Assembly (NCBI GenBank): GCA_016222805.1
Contig: JACRQG010000048.1
Coordinates: 1-64,000, forward strand
Source of the DNA: Verrucomicrobiota bacterium
GTDB taxonomy: Bacteria > Verrucomicrobiota > Verrucomicrobiia > Opitutales > Opitutaceae
Length of the DNA stretch: 64,000 bases
Direction: 5' to 3'
The notes below the pieces were generated by a model that was given only the letters and a program-made list of their open reading frames with translations, searched no databases and had not been told where the DNA came from. The position numbers and the translations under genes were made by a program. Position 1 is the stretch's first letter; each line of letters opens with the position of its first letter. Shown here piece after piece: positions 10,401 through 17,433 of this stretch.

Positions 10401-10896
10401 GCTTCCGCCATTGGGCGCGGCCCCGTTCATCGTCTCCGGCTACGTCGCCCAGACGGTCGTGGCCGTCCTGGTGTTCGGCGCGGTCGACCGCTGGAGCGCC
10501 GGGTGGTCGTTGCGCCGCGGGGTGGCCGGCGCCGCCCTCGGCGGGGCGGCCGCACTGCTTTTCCTGGGCGGAGAGGCCCCGGGTATCGCAGCCTGGTGCG
10601 GGTCCGCCGCCTTGGTTGGGGCAGGCCTGGTCGCGTTGTACGTGCTGGCCCTGCGCCAGGATCTCACCGTGCTGCCCCTCGCCACCGGCGTGGTCGCCAT
10701 CGCCGGGGCGTTGGCCGGGGCCGCTCCGCGACATCATCCGCACGCTTGGACCTCCGCCCTGCTCGGCTGCGTCGTCGTCTCGCTGCTGGCCTGGACGGGT
10801 TTCACCGCGCTGCGCGCGCTCGCCAGCCGCCCAACGGATCCGCAGGTAACGCCGGCCACCCCACCACCCCCGCCGCCGCTTCCGCCGGGCGCCTGA
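7471..10896 (+). CDS. Very large CPBP intramembrane metalloprotease with internally duplicated architecture
   Basis: 1,141 residues from a GTG at 7471, which opens directly before the first membrane segment (FFRQTWCWFLYGAVAVAASI). Layout: signal anchor; soluble module 1 (about 40-235, ending YVHVPEAFTRRYAEM); a membrane block with the CPBP (Rce1/Abi) catalytic motifs EEMLFR at residues 435-440, HANY, and HFVYD; soluble module 2 (about 635-815, ending IFVPEEWEREQRR); and a second membrane block. The second half mirrors the first: QLLGSLNASPLAWMGYDT near 294 and RLIGLVNSWPSIVAGFSTT near 874, spaced about 580 residues apart, just like the two FVPE segments. The second membrane block has no EExxxR motif, so it appears non-catalytic. 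Bacterial CPBP proteins of known role process peptides or confer immunity; the role here is unknown. Confidence 0.88.
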   Translation: MKTIAARPPFFRQTWCWFLYGAVAVAASIASWRLFPVAFPVASLDIRMDRAAALREAARLAGALSWGPAGTARDVASFGVDGEAQAFLELEGGGKAVFASLIHEGWYSPYRWRVRRFREGEAHRTLVFFLPDGAPNGFVETLKQDAPGPALAADAARDIAEAAARAEPWHLDFGPLVRLETSQVTRPGGRVDHTFVYEQSERRLGEGRLRLRLTVGGDRLTELTRYVHVPEAFTRRYAEMRSANNAIASAASGAMLLLYGVGGCGLGIFFLIQGRSLLWRPALAAAGILAGLQLLGSLNASPLAWMGYDTALSAAGFIAERQVALIAGALGMGLVFFLTFAAAEGLSRRAFPAQPQLWRLWSAPAAASPGALGRTAGGILLAPLHLLYVLAFYWVALRWFGWWTPTEALVDPDMLAHVRPWVTPLVRAAQAGIWEEMLFRAVPLSAAALLGERFGQRRRWIVGALCLQALVFAAAHANYPGQPSYSRVIELIVPSLVFGAVFLRFGLLPAILSHFVYDVILMALPLFAATAPGIWLDRLALIGVTLLPLWIVLGRRWRHGPAGADALPRNGTWEPPPALPVESSRPPWAASPGRISRRTGWTLLLLAAAGLAFWLQSTPWRHLGPPLTIDRAAAERIARAAWQERGVQVPPAARALISVTPRPGSVDRYVWQKVGSSGYEALLGTHVPVARWLVRFARFDGDVAERAEEWWCFVSGDGKVQRLRHTLPEARAGANLDESAARAIAERTLRERFGIDPTQWEKVSATSRQRPKRTDWTFLYRDPRYPQLKPGEARATVEVAGEEAIEAYRSIFVPEEWEREQRRASTVYRIGGTIRATALGLLLVAGLVVAVLAVTRRRIAVDLALGVAAVVVGARLIGLVNSWPSIVAGFSTTRPYDLQRLIGAAGPTVGALLAASALALIAGTAARWLRPPLPDRRAATGLGLVAGVIGVGLLALGAALAEVPAPDWPSFAGAEAWLPPLGAAPFIVSGYVAQTVVAVLVFGAVDRWSAGWSLRRGVAGAALGGAAALLFLGGEAPGIAAWCGSAALVGAGLVALYVLALRQDLTVLPLATGVVAIAGALAGAAPRHHPHAWTSALLGCVVVSLLAWTGFTALRALASRPTDPQVTPATPPPPPPLPPGA

Positions 10897-10929
10897 GCCG
10901 TCCGTCGGCCGGCGCCCGCGGGGAAACGA

Positions 10930-11940
10930 TCACTTCCGCTCCGGCGCCGGTGCGCGGCGCGACTTCTCGGTCGTGATGATGGCTACCGCCGCGACGATGA
11001 TGATGGATCCCACGATCGTCCGCGGCGTGATCGGTTCGGCGAGAATCAGCCAGCCGAGGAAGACCGCGACCACGGGATTGACGTAGGCATAGGTGGCCAC
11101 GCGCGCGGGCGTGCTGTGCTTCATCAACCAGACGAAGGTGGAGAACCCCACCAATGAACCCGCGCCGATGAGATAGGCGAAGGCCCCCCAGGCGCGGGGA
11201 GTGATCGCCTCCAGATCGCAACGGCCAAAGTCGCCATGCGCCAGCGCGGCCACGAGGAGGACTGCGCTACCACCGAGCATCTGCAGGGCCGAAGCCATGA
11301 ACGGATCCGCCCCGTGCTTCGCGTGCCGGGAGTAAATCGCGCCGATGCCCCACGAGGCGCAACCGAGCAGGATCGCGCCAATGCCGCCGAGGTGGAGGCC
11401 GCCCCCGGCCGTCGACGACCACGGCGCCGCGAGCCACGTGACCCCGGCGAAACCGAGCACCAGGGCCGCGAGCGTGACCGCGGTCGGGCGGGTGCCGCCG
11501 GGCCAGGCCCATTCCGTCAGGACGATGAAGAGCGGCCCGATGCCGATCACGAGCGCGGTGATGCCCGACGGCACGAACTGTTCCGCCCAGACGACGGCGC
11601 CGTTCCCGCCGAAAAGCAGGAAGGTTCCGATGATCGCGTTGGCCCTCCATTGGTGTGCCGTCGGCCAGGCGGCGCCGCGCCAGCGCAGGAAGGCGAAGAG
11701 CAGCGAACCGGCGGTGAGGAACCGCGCGCCGGCCATGAGGAACGGCGGCATCGTCTCCACCGCAATGCGGATGCCGAGATAGGTACTTCCCCAGATCAGG
11801 TAGATGGCGGCAAACGCCACCACCAGCGCCGTGCGTGAGGGCGCGGGCGCCTGCACCCCCGAAGTTCCGGCGGCCGCCACCGATGCCTTTCCGGCCGGCA
11901 GCCCGCCGCGAGGGACCGTCGTGTCGCGCGCCGGGTTCAT
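10930..11940 (-). CDS. EamA/DMT-superfamily exporter (YedA-like)
   Basis: 336 residues from the ATG at 11940. Two EamA repeats of five membrane segments each: repeat 1 begins ALVVAFAAIYLIWGSTYLGI and holds PSGITALVIGIGPLF; repeat 2 begins GAILLGCASWGIGAIYSR and holds VATYAYVNPVVAVFLGW, both typical of drug/metabolite or amino-acid exporters of the inner membrane. The charged tail is EKSRRAPAPERK. Its ATG overlaps the stop of the MocR regulator gene (ATGA at 11937-11940), so the two are one coupled operon. MocR regulators often sit beside the transporter or pathway they control, so an amino-acid or vitamin-B6-related substrate is plausible inference. An in-frame ATG at 12003 lies inside the regulator gene and is rejected. 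Confidence 0.92.
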   Translation of the reverse strand: MNPARDTTVPRGGLPAGKASVAAAGTSGVQAPAPSRTALVVAFAAIYLIWGSTYLGIRIAVETMPPFLMAGARFLTAGSLLFAFLRWRGAAWPTAHQWRANAIIGTFLLFGGNGAVVWAEQFVPSGITALVIGIGPLFIVLTEWAWPGGTRPTAVTLAALVLGFAGVTWLAAPWSSTAGGGLHLGGIGAILLGCASWGIGAIYSRHAKHGADPFMASALQMLGGSAVLLVAALAHGDFGRCDLEAITPRAWGAFAYLIGAGSLVGFSTFVWLMKHSTPARVATYAYVNPVVAVFLGWLILAEPITPRTIVGSIIIVAAVAIITTEKSRRAPAPERK

Positions 11941-13382
11941 GGGAGTTGGCGCCCCGCCAGTTCGCCGAGGGTTCGCACCGCGGCTTCGGTCGCCTCGGTC
12001 CACGGCAGGCCGCAGTTCATCCGGAGGCAGTTCCGGTACCGGTCCTTGACGGAAAACAAGGGACCGGGCGCGGTGCTGATCCGGTGCTTCACCGCTTCAC
12101 GGTGCAGCCGCAGGGCATCCACCTTCGGCGGCATCTCCACCCAGAGCACGAAACCGCCTTCGGGCCGGCTGAGCCGGGTTCCGGCCGGAAAATGCCGGAG
12201 AATCGCCTGCGAAAACAGGTGCAGCTGGTGGTGGTAGGCCCGGCGAATGGAGCGCAGGTGGTGATCGTACCCCCCGTTGCGCAGGAAGTCGGACACCGTC
12301 TTCTGGAGGACGACCGGAGTGCCCAGCGTGTTGGTGAACTTGAGACGCCGCACCCGCTCGAGGTAGCGGCCGGGCGCGCACCAGCCGACGCGCAGCGAAG
12401 GCGCCAGGGTCTTGCCGAAGGAACTGCAGAGGATGACGCGGCCGTCCTGATCCCAGGCCTTGAGTGGCTTCGGACGGCGTTCGCCGAAGTGCAGGTCACC
12501 GTAGATGTCATCCTCGATCGCGGCGATGTCGCGCTCCGCGATCAGCTGGTAGAACGCCGCCTTCTTCTCATCCGGCATGCACGACCCGAGCGGATTCGAA
12601 TAGCTGGGCATGACCAGCACGGCCTTGACATCGTTGTGCGCCAGGGCGTCGCGCGTGGCATCGAGGCAGATGCCCTCCCGCGCGCCGGTCGGGATCTCCA
12701 GGGCCTTCAGCCCGAGGCTCTGAATCGTCTCGAGGAAACCGAAGTACGCGGGGGTCTCAACCGCCACGGTGTCGCCCGGGCGCGTGACCGCCCGCAAGGC
12801 GAGGTTGATGGCCTCGGTGCAGCCGACCGTGATCACCAGCTCGTCGTGCCCGAGCGGGCAGCCGGCCTGGAGGTACCGCCGGGCGATTTCGCGCGCCAGC
12901 GGATCGTAGACCCAGTTCATCGCATACCGGCCGAGCAGCGCGGGATCGTTGCGCCCGACCGCCCCGAGGATGCGCGCCAGCTTCCGGGTCGGAAACAGCG
13001 CCGGGTCCGGGCACGCCGCCCCCAGCGGCACGTACGCCGGATCCACCGCCAGCGACAGCACCTCCGCGGTGAGGTCGTTGATGCCGACGTAGCTCGGCCG
13101 GGCCATCGGCCGGGCCATGCGCGGCTCCGGCGCATTCACCGGCAGCCGCGGGCGCACGTAGTATCCGGACTGTGGACGCGCCTCGATCCAGCCGCGGTTC
13201 TCCAGCAGGGTGTAGGCCTGGAGAACGGTCGAGATGCTGACGTCGCGCTGGAGCGCCATGCGCCGGACCGACGGCAGCCGGTGACCCGGCCGCAGGGTTC
13301 CCTGCTCGATCAGATGTTCGAGGGAACGGGCCAGCTCCACATAGAGCGGAGCGGGCGCGGGCGGAGTGAGGGTCTGGATCAT
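11937..13382 (-). CDS. MocR-type GntR regulator fused to an aminotransferase-like domain
   Basis: 481 residues. Residues 10-80 are a GntR winged helix (PLYVELARSLEHLIEQGTL, RLPSVRRMALQRDVSISTVLQAYTLL split across the recognition helix). From about 115 onward it has the fold-type I aminotransferase layout: VTVGCTEAINLA, AVETPAYFGF, VMPSYSNPLG, IEDDIYGDL, and the PLP Schiff-base lysine K324 in SSFGKTLAPSLR. MocR proteins sense PLP or amino-acid adducts and bind direct-repeat operators. The gene is coupled by ATGA to the EamA exporter. Two 18-bp direct repeats lie upstream (13446-13495), in the right place for autoregulation. Start chosen as the first ATG, which gives the normal N-terminal length for the family. 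Confidence 0.94.
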   Translation of the reverse strand: MIQTLTPPAPAPLYVELARSLEHLIEQGTLRPGHRLPSVRRMALQRDVSISTVLQAYTLLENRGWIEARPQSGYYVRPRLPVNAPEPRMARPMARPSYVGINDLTAEVLSLAVDPAYVPLGAACPDPALFPTRKLARILGAVGRNDPALLGRYAMNWVYDPLAREIARRYLQAGCPLGHDELVITVGCTEAINLALRAVTRPGDTVAVETPAYFGFLETIQSLGLKALEIPTGAREGICLDATRDALAHNDVKAVLVMPSYSNPLGSCMPDEKKAAFYQLIAERDIAAIEDDIYGDLHFGERRPKPLKAWDQDGRVILCSSFGKTLAPSLRVGWCAPGRYLERVRRLKFTNTLGTPVVLQKTVSDFLRNGGYDHHLRSIRRAYHHQLHLFSQAILRHFPAGTRLSRPEGGFVLWVEMPPKVDALRLHREAVKHRISTAPGPLFSVKDRYRNCLRMNCGLPWTEATEAAVRTLGELAGRQLP

Positions 13383-13445
13383 GGTGAAAAACGGGCCGGG
13401 ACGTTAATCGGAAAGGACCGGCGCCGGCAGGAGTAGCACCGGGAC

Positions 13446-13495
13446 TTTGTGACCAGTACAGTTGTGGAAAAGGTGAAAGTGTGACCATGACAATT
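13446..13495 (-). promoter_or_regulatory. Direct-repeat candidate operator of the MocR gene
   Basis: Two similar boxes read in the same direction: TTTGTGACCAGTACAGTT at 13446-13463 and AGTGTGACCATGACAATT at 13478-13495. The shared GTGACCA cores start at 13449 and 13481, exactly 32 bp or about three helical turns apart. MocR dimers are known to bind directly repeated half-sites on one face of DNA. The boxes lie 64-113 bp upstream of the regulator's ATG. Assignment to this regulator is inference. Confidence 0.5.
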
Positions 13496-13609
13496 TCTCC
13501 AGCCCCTCGCCACCCACCGGTGGCACCGGTGTCCCGCCCCGCCCGGCCCGGCGCGGTCGTCGCGGCCTGGGCGTTGACATCAGGAACGGCCTGGCCCCGG
13601 CTGCGGGGG

Positions 13610-14176
13610 ATGGACTCCCCGGAGCGCGACTTTCCCCTGCTGGTGACCGCGATCGTGCGGCGCTTCCTGGCGCAGAACGACCATCCGGCGCCGGGCGAGG
13701 CGGAACTCCTCGCCCTGGCCGGACGCCTGCGGGACATCGTCACCGAGCGCGGGCTGCCGCGGGCCCTGGGCCCCGAGGAACCGGGAGAGCCCGGCGGCCT
13801 GCCCGAACCGGAGTGCGCCCCGTTGGCCGCGCGTGTCGCCGGTTCCGCGGCGAGCCCCCTCGTGGCCGAAGCCGCGCGCCAGTTGGTGAAGGCTTGTTTC
13901 CAACCGGAGTTCCGGATCTGCCGCGATTCCTACCGGGAGCCGGGACGCGATGGCCTCTGTCGCCGCCAGCAAGTGGAGCGGGTGCGCAGCCGGATCAGCG
14001 GGGCCCATTGCATCGACTGTCCCCACTGGGTGGCGCTCGAGGCCCCGGCCCACGCGGACCTGCTCGGCCAATCCTGGATCGGCGACCGGCGGGACTGGGA
14101 GCAGCACTCCGCCCTGTTTCTGCCGGAGGATTTTCGCGCGCTCCGCCGGTGGCTGCACGCGGCGGCACGGCGCTGA
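13610..14176 (+). CDS. Cysteine-rich cytoplasmic protein of unknown function
   Basis: 188 residues from the ATG at 13610; the frame is open back to a GTG at 13481, but that stretch is Pro/Arg-rich and overlaps the operator-like repeats. The protein is helical and mostly charged, without a signal peptide. Its most distinctive part is a central segment with cysteines in CFQPEFRIC, LCRRQQ and HCIDCPHW, which could bind a metal or a cluster, though the spacing does not match a family I recognise. It converges with the V4R gene at 14191 (14-bp gap) and opens the signalling block that runs to 21307. Function not known. Confidence 0.65.
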   Translation: MDSPERDFPLLVTAIVRRFLAQNDHPAPGEAELLALAGRLRDIVTERGLPRALGPEEPGEPGGLPEPECAPLAARVAGSAASPLVAEAARQLVKACFQPEFRICRDSYREPGRDGLCRRQQVERVRSRISGAHCIDCPHWVALEAPAHADLLGQSWIGDRRDWEQHSALFLPEDFRALRRWLHAAARR

Positions 14177-14190
14177 GGCCCAGCCCCGGC

Positions 14191-14835
14191 TCAGCGCCGG
14201 AGCCGGTTCAGGATCGCGTCGGCGGCCTCGCGGCCGAGGTGCGGCTGGATCACCGTGATCCGATCGGGCGCCGCGATCACGAAGACGCAGTGCGGGGCGC
14301 CGCCGCGCACGCAGGCGATCTCCTCGCAGCCGACGACCTGGCCCGTGATGTGCGTGAAGAACGCCGTGAGGACGCCGGCGATCATGCCATCGACGAAACC
14401 GTCCACCCCCTCCAGCACGGCGGTGGTGAAGCCGTTTTCCAGGCGCGCGACGACGAAACCGTGTTCCGCGGCGTCCTCGAGTTCGAAGCGAATCCGTCCC
14501 CAACCGTACACCGCGAAGCTGTGCGAGAGCAGGGCCAGGCAGGCCTCGAGCGGCAGGGCGGGGAGCGCCGGCTGTCCAAGTTTCGCCAGCGCGGCGTCAA
14601 TCCCCTGGGCCAGGCGCTCACCGCTCCGCTGGCCGCAGTGGCGCATCGCCTCGTTCCAGGCCCCGGCCTGTTCAGCCTCGAGCACCCGGTGGAGGCCCCG
14701 GCTGCTTTCCGCACCCACCAGCACGACCGGATTGCCGGCCGGGTCGCAGAACTGGCCGGTCGCGTCGCGCCGGAACGGCTCTCCGGCCAGCAACGGGTCG
14801 AGGCCGAGAGATTTCAGGAGGTCGTCCGAAGGCAT
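14191..14835 (-). CDS. V4R (4-vinyl-reductase-like) domain sensor protein
   Basis: 214 residues, cytoplasmic. The C-terminal two thirds fit the V4R domain: a helix-strand layout ending in FTHITGQVVGCEEIACVRGG and APHCVFVIAAPD, with the paired cysteines characteristic of the family. V4R domains bind small hydrophobic or chlorophyll/heme-pathway ligands, and in signalling proteins they act as ligand sensors. No output domain is attached, so any signal must pass to a partner. A second V4R protein lies 27 bp downstream on the same strand, and a response regulator lies upstream. The start MPSDDLLKSLGLDPLL is the only plausible ATG. Confidence 0.82.
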   Translation of the reverse strand: MPSDDLLKSLGLDPLLAGEPFRRDATGQFCDPAGNPVVLVGAESSRGLHRVLEAEQAGAWNEAMRHCGQRSGERLAQGIDAALAKLGQPALPALPLEACLALLSHSFAVYGWGRIRFELEDAAEHGFVVARLENGFTTAVLEGVDGFVDGMIAGVLTAFFTHITGQVVGCEEIACVRGGAPHCVFVIAAPDRITVIQPHLGREAADAILNRLRR

Positions 14836-14862
14836 GGCAGGCAGTCGTGGTCTCGCTGGGCC

Positions 14863-15399
14863 TCAGCGGAGGCGGCGGAGGATCTCCGCGGCCGGCACGC
14901 CCTGCTGGCGCCAGCCTTCGGCGGCATCGACCTCGCCGCCAGCCGCGATCAGGAAGCGGCAGGCACCGGCCCCGCAGGATCGACACTCAAGCTCGGTCGC
15001 GTGCCGCTCCGCCCGCTCATAGAAACTCATCACTCCGGCGAAAAGCCCGGCAAGGAAGTGGCAGATCGGGTGCTCCGCCCGTCCCAGCGCCGCGGCAATC
15101 GGACTGTTTTCCAACGTGACCAACGTGACGCCCCGGGTGAGCGCCCCGCAATCGAACTCACACCGCCCCCACCCGGCCTGCTGCAATGACTCCCGCCCGG
15201 TGCCGAGGATGAACTTTGCGTCCGCCTGCCATAGGTCAAAGGTACCCCGCCCAAACTTCTCCCCCAGCTCCCCCACGAGGCGCGTCATGTCCTGCAGGCC
15301 CTGGTCGAATCCGGCGCGATAAAGCAGGTCCTGGCTGTTGTCCGCGAACCGCTCGAACAAATGCAGGTGCAACGACAGCAGAAAGTCCGCCGGGACCAC
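14863..15399 (-). CDS. Second V4R-domain protein, start uncertain
   Basis: About 178 residues if the GTG at 15399 is used. The sequence from DFLLSLHLHLFERF through LLYRAGFDQGLQDM is the N-terminal part of the V4R family. The domain closes with ATELECRSCGAGACRFLIA, containing the conserved cysteine group. There is no ATG before MTRLVGELGEKF, so a GTG must serve: 15399, 15483 and 15561 are all possible. I prefer 15399, because the region just upstream (15432-15471) translates to LRQAQ...PEPAEG, the signature of a dispersed palindromic repeat rather than of a protein. Together with the V4R gene at 14191 it makes a tandem sensor pair that probably shares a transcript. Confidence 0.7.
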   Translation of the reverse strand: MVPADFLLSLHLHLFERFADNSQDLLYRAGFDQGLQDMTRLVGELGEKFGRGTFDLWQADAKFILGTGRESLQQAGWGRCEFDCGALTRGVTLVTLENSPIAAALGRAEHPICHFLAGLFAGVMSFYERAERHATELECRSCGAGACRFLIAAGGEVDAAEGWRQQGVPAAEILRRLR

Positions 15400-15431
15400 G
15401 GCCAGGCGCGCCCCCCCGGCCCGCCGGAGCG

Positions 15432-15471
15432 AGCCCTCGGCTGGTTCGGGGAGGAGTTGAGCCTGACGCAG
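15432..15471. repeat. Degenerate LRQAQ/PEPxEG-type palindromic repeat
   Basis: Read on the minus strand, this segment translates to LRQAQLLPEPAEG, the well-known product of a dispersed extragenic palindrome (CAGGCTC...GAGCCTG type) found in many genomes. The arms GCCCTCGGCTGGTTCGG (15434-15450) and GAGCCTGACGCAGG are only loosely complementary, so the copy looks old. It lies between the regulator's 3' end and the second V4R gene. Confidence 0.4.
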
Positions 15472-15599
15472 GGAAGTGGACACAAAAAGGAGGAGAAAAG
15501 GCGTCGCGCGCCGCTGTCTGCGATGCCCGGCGACCCGCGTGGGGTCAAGCGCTGCCGTCACCGCCCGGCCCCCGGGGAAATGTCTCCCGGTTGGCAGTG

Positions 15600-15644
15600 G
15601 TAGCCTGCCGCGGTGAGGCCGGCCTCGGCGCTGCGACCGAGGCC
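15600..15644 (+). repeat. GTAG-REP-like element with 8-bp perfect hairpin
   Basis: GTAG at 15600-15603 is followed by an imperfect GCCT...AGGC stem and then by a perfect hairpin, GGCCTCGG (15621-15628), loop of 8, CCGAGGCC (15637-15644). It fills the gap downstream of the response regulator gene, whose stop is at 15660, so it could also act as its terminator. There is no T-run. Confidence 0.5.
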
Positions 15645-15659
15645 TTCCGGGAAACCGGT

Positions 15660-17240
15660 TCAGATGCCCGCGCCTTCGTCGGCGGTCGCCAGGCTGGCCT
15701 CCAGGCGCTGGAGGAAATCGTAGGAGGCAGAGGCCGGACGGAAGCGGCTTGGGGCCGCCGCGGGGCGGCTGGCGGCAGGCGCCGCCTTGGCGAACAGGCG
15801 ACTGGCCGGGGCCCGGGCAATCGCCGTGGCTGCGGGAGCACGCTCCGCGCCTGCCGCCGCGGCTACCGGCGCGCGCACCGGAGCCGTCTCCACTGGCGGC
15901 GGCGTCGCGGCGGTCGCGCCGTCCCGGGCCAGGTCGCTCGCCAGCGGGAACGGCGGACGCACCGTCGCCCCAGCATCGCCGGCCTTGGGCGCCACCCGCG
16001 GCACCGTCGCCGGACGGGACTCCGCGGTCGAACCCTGCCGGACGGCGGCGAGTGTGGTCGCGGAAATGGCCCGCCCGCCCGCCAGCCGCGCCGCCCCGAG
16101 AAGGGTGTGGCAAAGCTGGTCGTAGTTGCCCGGCCACTCCTGCTCCTGCAACCACGCGACGGCTTCCGGGGAAAGTTCGGGCACCACCCCGCTTTCCCGA
16201 TCCTGCCCGAGCGCCCCCAGGAGATGGTAGGACAGGGGCGCGATGTCGTCCCGCATTTCCCGGAGGCTCGGCACCGCCAGCGAAAGGGAGCTGATCTTGT
16301 AAAAGAGCGTCTCGTCAAAGTCACCGGCGTCGACCCGCTCGCTCAACCGCGCCGTGGCCGCCAGCACGACACGGAACCGCCGGGCGAACGGCAGGAAGAT
16401 ATCCCGCCCCGAAATCAGGTTGTTCAGGATGACCTGCTGCGGCGCGGTGAAGCCCTCGACTCCAGTGACGATCAGCGTGCCGGCGTCATGGGAGAGCAGC
16501 GACGGGGCCAGGACCTCGATCAACTTCCGCTCCTCGAAAGCCGCCGCGGGACAGACCATCACGGGCCCTTCCCGGAAGATCGAGATTCCCGCCAGGTCGC
16601 GGGCAATCGCCTCGAACGGACTGCCGGGCTCACCTTGGAGCAGGAGCACGGCGCGGAAGTCGCGGACCTTCCACATGCGGTGCGTGAATTCGCGGAAGAC
16701 CTCCGATGCCCCGGGCAGGAACCGCGGGGTGAACGCCAGCTGGTCGTCCGCAGGCTCGGTCGACGAAGCCGTGTACAGGGGCGAATTGGGGCTCGTCCGG
16801 CCGCCGAGCGGGCTGTTGGAACCAACCCGGGCCTCCGTGTCGCGGGCGGCATTCCTGGCCAGCGTCTCGTTGACCTTCTCGAGCAGCGTCTTCGGGTTGG
16901 CGGGCTTGTTGAAAATGCCGGCGACCCCCTGCCCGCTGAGTTGAATGGCCAGTTCCAAGGTCAGGGAACCCGAAACGAAGATGACCGCGATCTCCGGTTG
17001 GATCTTCCTCAGGGCGAACATGAACTCCTGCCCGTTCATCTGGGGCAATTCGTAGTCGATGACGACGAGATCGAAGCGCACCTTGGCCGCCTGTTCCAAC
17101 GCTGACTGGGGTTCGGCGTGCGTGGAGACGACATACCCCGCCTGCCCCAGCAGCAGCCCCTGCATCTCCCGGAACACCGACGAATCCTCGACCACGAGGA
17201 TCCGCGCCGGCCCGCCTTCCATTTGGCCGGAGTTCATCAT
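15660..17240 (-). CDS. Response regulator with degenerate sigma-54-activator AAA domain and Ala/Pro tail
   Basis: 526 residues. Receiver domain at 12-130 with ED at 18-19, phospho-acceptor D62 (VVIDYELP), S90 and K112 (NKPAN). Residues about 170-400 track the NtrC AAA domain segment by segment: VVLAATARLSERVDAGDF, DETLFYKISSLSL, VPSLREMRDDIAPLSYHLL and EWPGNYDQL. The Walker A position reads GEPGSPFE (203-210) instead of GESGTGKE, and the Walker B segment is GTLIVTGVEGF, without the DE pair. The sigma-54 contact loop GAFTGA is not visible. So ATP hydrolysis and open-complex formation are unlikely. The last 125 residues are Ala/Pro-rich, with no Fis helix-turn-helix. It is divergent from the NarL regulator (193-bp gap). 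Probably a phospho-signal relay or scaffold. Confidence 0.88.
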   Translation of the reverse strand: MMNSGQMEGGPARILVVEDSSVFREMQGLLLGQAGYVVSTHAEPQSALEQAAKVRFDLVVIDYELPQMNGQEFMFALRKIQPEIAVIFVSGSLTLELAIQLSGQGVAGIFNKPANPKTLLEKVNETLARNAARDTEARVGSNSPLGGRTSPNSPLYTASSTEPADDQLAFTPRFLPGASEVFREFTHRMWKVRDFRAVLLLQGEPGSPFEAIARDLAGISIFREGPVMVCPAAAFEERKLIEVLAPSLLSHDAGTLIVTGVEGFTAPQQVILNNLISGRDIFLPFARRFRVVLAATARLSERVDAGDFDETLFYKISSLSLAVPSLREMRDDIAPLSYHLLGALGQDRESGVVPELSPEAVAWLQEQEWPGNYDQLCHTLLGAARLAGGRAISATTLAAVRQGSTAESRPATVPRVAPKAGDAGATVRPPFPLASDLARDGATAATPPPVETAPVRAPVAAAAGAERAPAATAIARAPASRLFAKAAPAASRPAAAPSRFRPASASYDFLQRLEASLATADEGAGI

Positions 17241-17433
17241 TGGCGAAGCCCGGCCGGGCCGCGACGTCCCGCCACTCCGCGCACCGGGGAGTGAGGCTGC
17301 AATGTGTGCTTGAGTTCCGGCATGGGGATTGGCAGACGATCGATGATAACAATCGTGCTTTGACTATACATCCGTAGTTGTGCGATTGGAGTCCAAGCAA
17401 TAACGCTTACCGTCCGTCGCCTTCCCCACCCGC

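Noticed and set aside
15399-15660. Extending the second V4R gene to an upstream GTG at 15561
   Set aside because: The extra sequence includes the LRQAQ/PEPAEG palindrome translation, a marker of intergenic repeat DNA, so the shorter protein is preferred; the start remains uncertain.
15660-17240. Calling the regulator a functional NtrC-type sigma-54 activator
   Set aside because: Walker A and B residues, the GAFTGA loop and the Fis HTH are missing, so only similarity of fold is supported.
17330-17400. A sigma-70 promoter (TTGACT) ahead of the NarL regulator
   Set aside because: TTGACT at 17360 lacks a credible -10 box at 16-18 bp. The region is AT-rich for this genome but no promoter can be placed with confidence.
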